Source of the DNA: Verrucomicrobiota bacterium
GTDB taxonomy: Bacteria > Verrucomicrobiota > Verrucomicrobiia > Opitutales > Opitutaceae
NCBI GenBank assembly: GCA_023410155.1
Contig: JAEYQF010000386.1
Location: forward strand, 1 to 13,577
DNA length: 13,577 bases
Reading direction: 5' to 3'
Shown: in pieces, positions 12,520 to 13,577 of the stretch
How positions within the stretch are numbered: position 1 is the first letter of the stretch
Layout: every line of letters starts with the position of its first letter
Program-made: the position numbers and the translations under genes
The notes under the pieces: generated by a model
Seen by the model: the letters and a program-made list of their open reading frames with translations, nothing else
Told to the model about the DNA's origin: nothing
Database searches by the model: none

Positions 12520-13577
12520 ATGAAGCCGCCGCACGCACAAATCATGATTGTGGCCGAGGACGGAGCGGAATACCGGGCCATGGATGAGGCGCTCGCCCCG
12601 ACGGGTATGCCGCGGGTCAGAGTGTCCTCGCCGGCCGCGGCGCTCTCGCTGGCGGCGAACGGCGTGCTGGCCGTGGTGGTCATGAAAACCGGCCGCGACC
12701 CCGCAGCGCGCCTGGAACTCGCCTGGCAACTGCGCCAGACGCCCGACCTCGAGTCTCTTCCCCTCGTCATCGTTGGTCCCGCGTCCGACGCCGAACAAGT
12801 CGTGCGCATGTCGAACCTGCTGCGCCCGGTGGACTTCGTGACCGTGCCCCTGGACCCCCGGCTTTTCCTGCTCAAGGTCGACGCTGCCCTGCTGCTTTAC
12901 CGCGTGCATCTCGGCCCAACCGGCGAGCGCGAGTTGAACCGCCAACGGGAGCGATTCCGCCTCCTGATGGAAACGGCCTCGGACTATGCGATTTTCTTTC
13001 TCGATCCCCGCGGCCGCGTGACGGAGTGGACCACGAGCGCGCAGCACGTGCTCGGATTTCCACCGGAGGAGATGTTGGGACAAACGGCTGACATCATTTT
13101 CACCCCAGAAGACCGCGGAGCCAACGTCCCCCAAACCGAGATCGAGCAGGCGCGGCTCCATGGTCAGGCGACCGACGAGCGATGGCACCTGCGCAGCGAT
13201 GGCCGACGCTTCTATGCTTCGGGGCGGCTGGTGGCGCTCCTCAACGAAGCCGACGAGGTGGTGGGCTTCGCCAAGATTCTCCGCGACACGACCGAAGCGA
13301 AAGAGACCGAACTGCGCCTCCGCGACTCGCTCGAGCGATTCGAGATGCTGGCCGACAACATGTCGCAACTCGCCTGGACCAGCGATCCAGCAGGAGTGCG
13401 CACGTGGCTCAACCAGCGCTGGCTCGACTACACGGGCATGACGATGGAGACGGCGCTCGGAGAAGGTTTTCGCCGCGCCTACCATCCCGATCAGGTCGCC
13501 CGTTTCGACCGGCATGTGGAGGAGTCCGCCCTCACCGGCGAAGGATGGGAAGATAGCTTACTGATCCGCGGCAGCGG
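12520..13577 (+). CDS. Pseudo-receiver / PAS sensor protein (3' end outside window)
   Basis: The gene is open to the window edge, giving at least 352 residues. Residues 6-128 look like a receiver domain (IMIVAED at the first strand, PLVIVGPAS later), but the strand-3 segment reads AVVVMKTG with no phosphoacceptor Asp and the strand-5 Lys is missing, so it is probably a non-phosphorylated pseudo-receiver. A PAS domain follows at about 145-265 (LMETASDYAIFFLDPRGRVTEW, then GFAKILRDTTEAKE), then a short helix and a second PAS domain from about 272 (FEMLADNMSQLAWTSDPAG, WLDYTGMTMETALG). Such proteins usually end in a histidine kinase or similar output domain, which lies outside the window. I prefer the ATG at 12520; an in-frame ATG at 12457 would add a Pro-rich 21-residue lead. 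It is divergent from aroF. Confidence 0.85.
   Translation, partial: MKPPHAQIMIVAEDGAEYRAMDEALAPTGMPRVRVSSPAAALSLAANGVLAVVVMKTGRDPAARLELAWQLRQTPDLESLPLVIVGPASDAEQVVRMSNLLRPVDFVTVPLDPRLFLLKVDAALLLYRVHLGPTGERELNRQRERFRLLMETASDYAIFFLDPRGRVTEWTTSAQHVLGFPPEEMLGQTADIIFTPEDRGANVPQTEIEQARLHGQATDERWHLRSDGRRFYASGRLVALLNEADEVVGFAKILRDTTEAKETELRLRDSLERFEMLADNMSQLAWTSDPAGVRTWLNQRWLDYTGMTMETALGEGFRRAYHPDQVARFDRHVEESALTGEGWEDSLLIRGS

Noticed and set aside
12460..13515. 351-codon minus-strand frame opposite the PAS sensor gene
   Set aside because: The plus-strand frame carries receiver-like and PAS motifs and runs off the window end; the minus frame has none.

Overview
This is a GC-rich bacterial chromosome segment with ordinary housekeeping and accessory genes on both strands. 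There is no phage, plasmid, transposase, CRISPR, tRNA or rRNA signal. Most genes lack a good Shine-Dalgarno sequence. The gene set and the dispersed palindromes beginning TTAAGCGCAAAG lead me to a Gram-negative of the Verrucomicrobiota, probably Opitutaceae-like. That placement is inference, because no marker gene here proves it.

Layout from left to right. A perfect 25-bp inverted repeat precedes mutS (+). Two small unrecognised genes follow on the minus strand, one encoding a two-helix membrane protein. Next is a minus-strand gene for a helical protein with a J-domain-like HPD segment, flanked on both sides by copies of a ~90-bp palindromic repeat. A luciferase-like flavin oxidoreductase (+) converges on a small alpha/beta hydrolase (-). 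A 5'-truncated gene remnant lies between that hydrolase and a secreted GH10 xylanase (-). The xylanase is divergent from trhO (+), the tRNA U34 hydroxylase gene. trhO converges on a minus-strand pair, a DUF1398/YbcV-like gene followed by an ECF sigma factor gene with a Cys-containing C-terminal extension. After another palindrome copy comes aroF (-), a DAHP synthase. Divergent from it, a pseudo-receiver/PAS sensor gene (+) runs off the right end.

The most interesting element is the 150 bases in front of aroF. On the aroF strand there is a candidate short leader ORF (GTG, 28 codons) with five Phe, one Tyr and one Trp codon, including a Phe-Phe-Tyr run. It is followed by a segment that can pair with the 5' arm of a strong intrinsic terminator, whose T-tract ends 5 nt before the aroF ATG. 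This has the architecture of classical ribosome-mediated transcription attenuation. It would tie the first step of the shikimate pathway to aromatic aminoacyl-tRNA supply. I know of no description of this for a DAHP synthase gene in this kind of organism, but I could not search.

Other points worth a look are the palindrome family (four copies, two of them about 6 nt after stop codons), read-through of those repeats in frame into the oxidoreductase gene, the sigma factor tail, and the remnant gene behind the xylanase.
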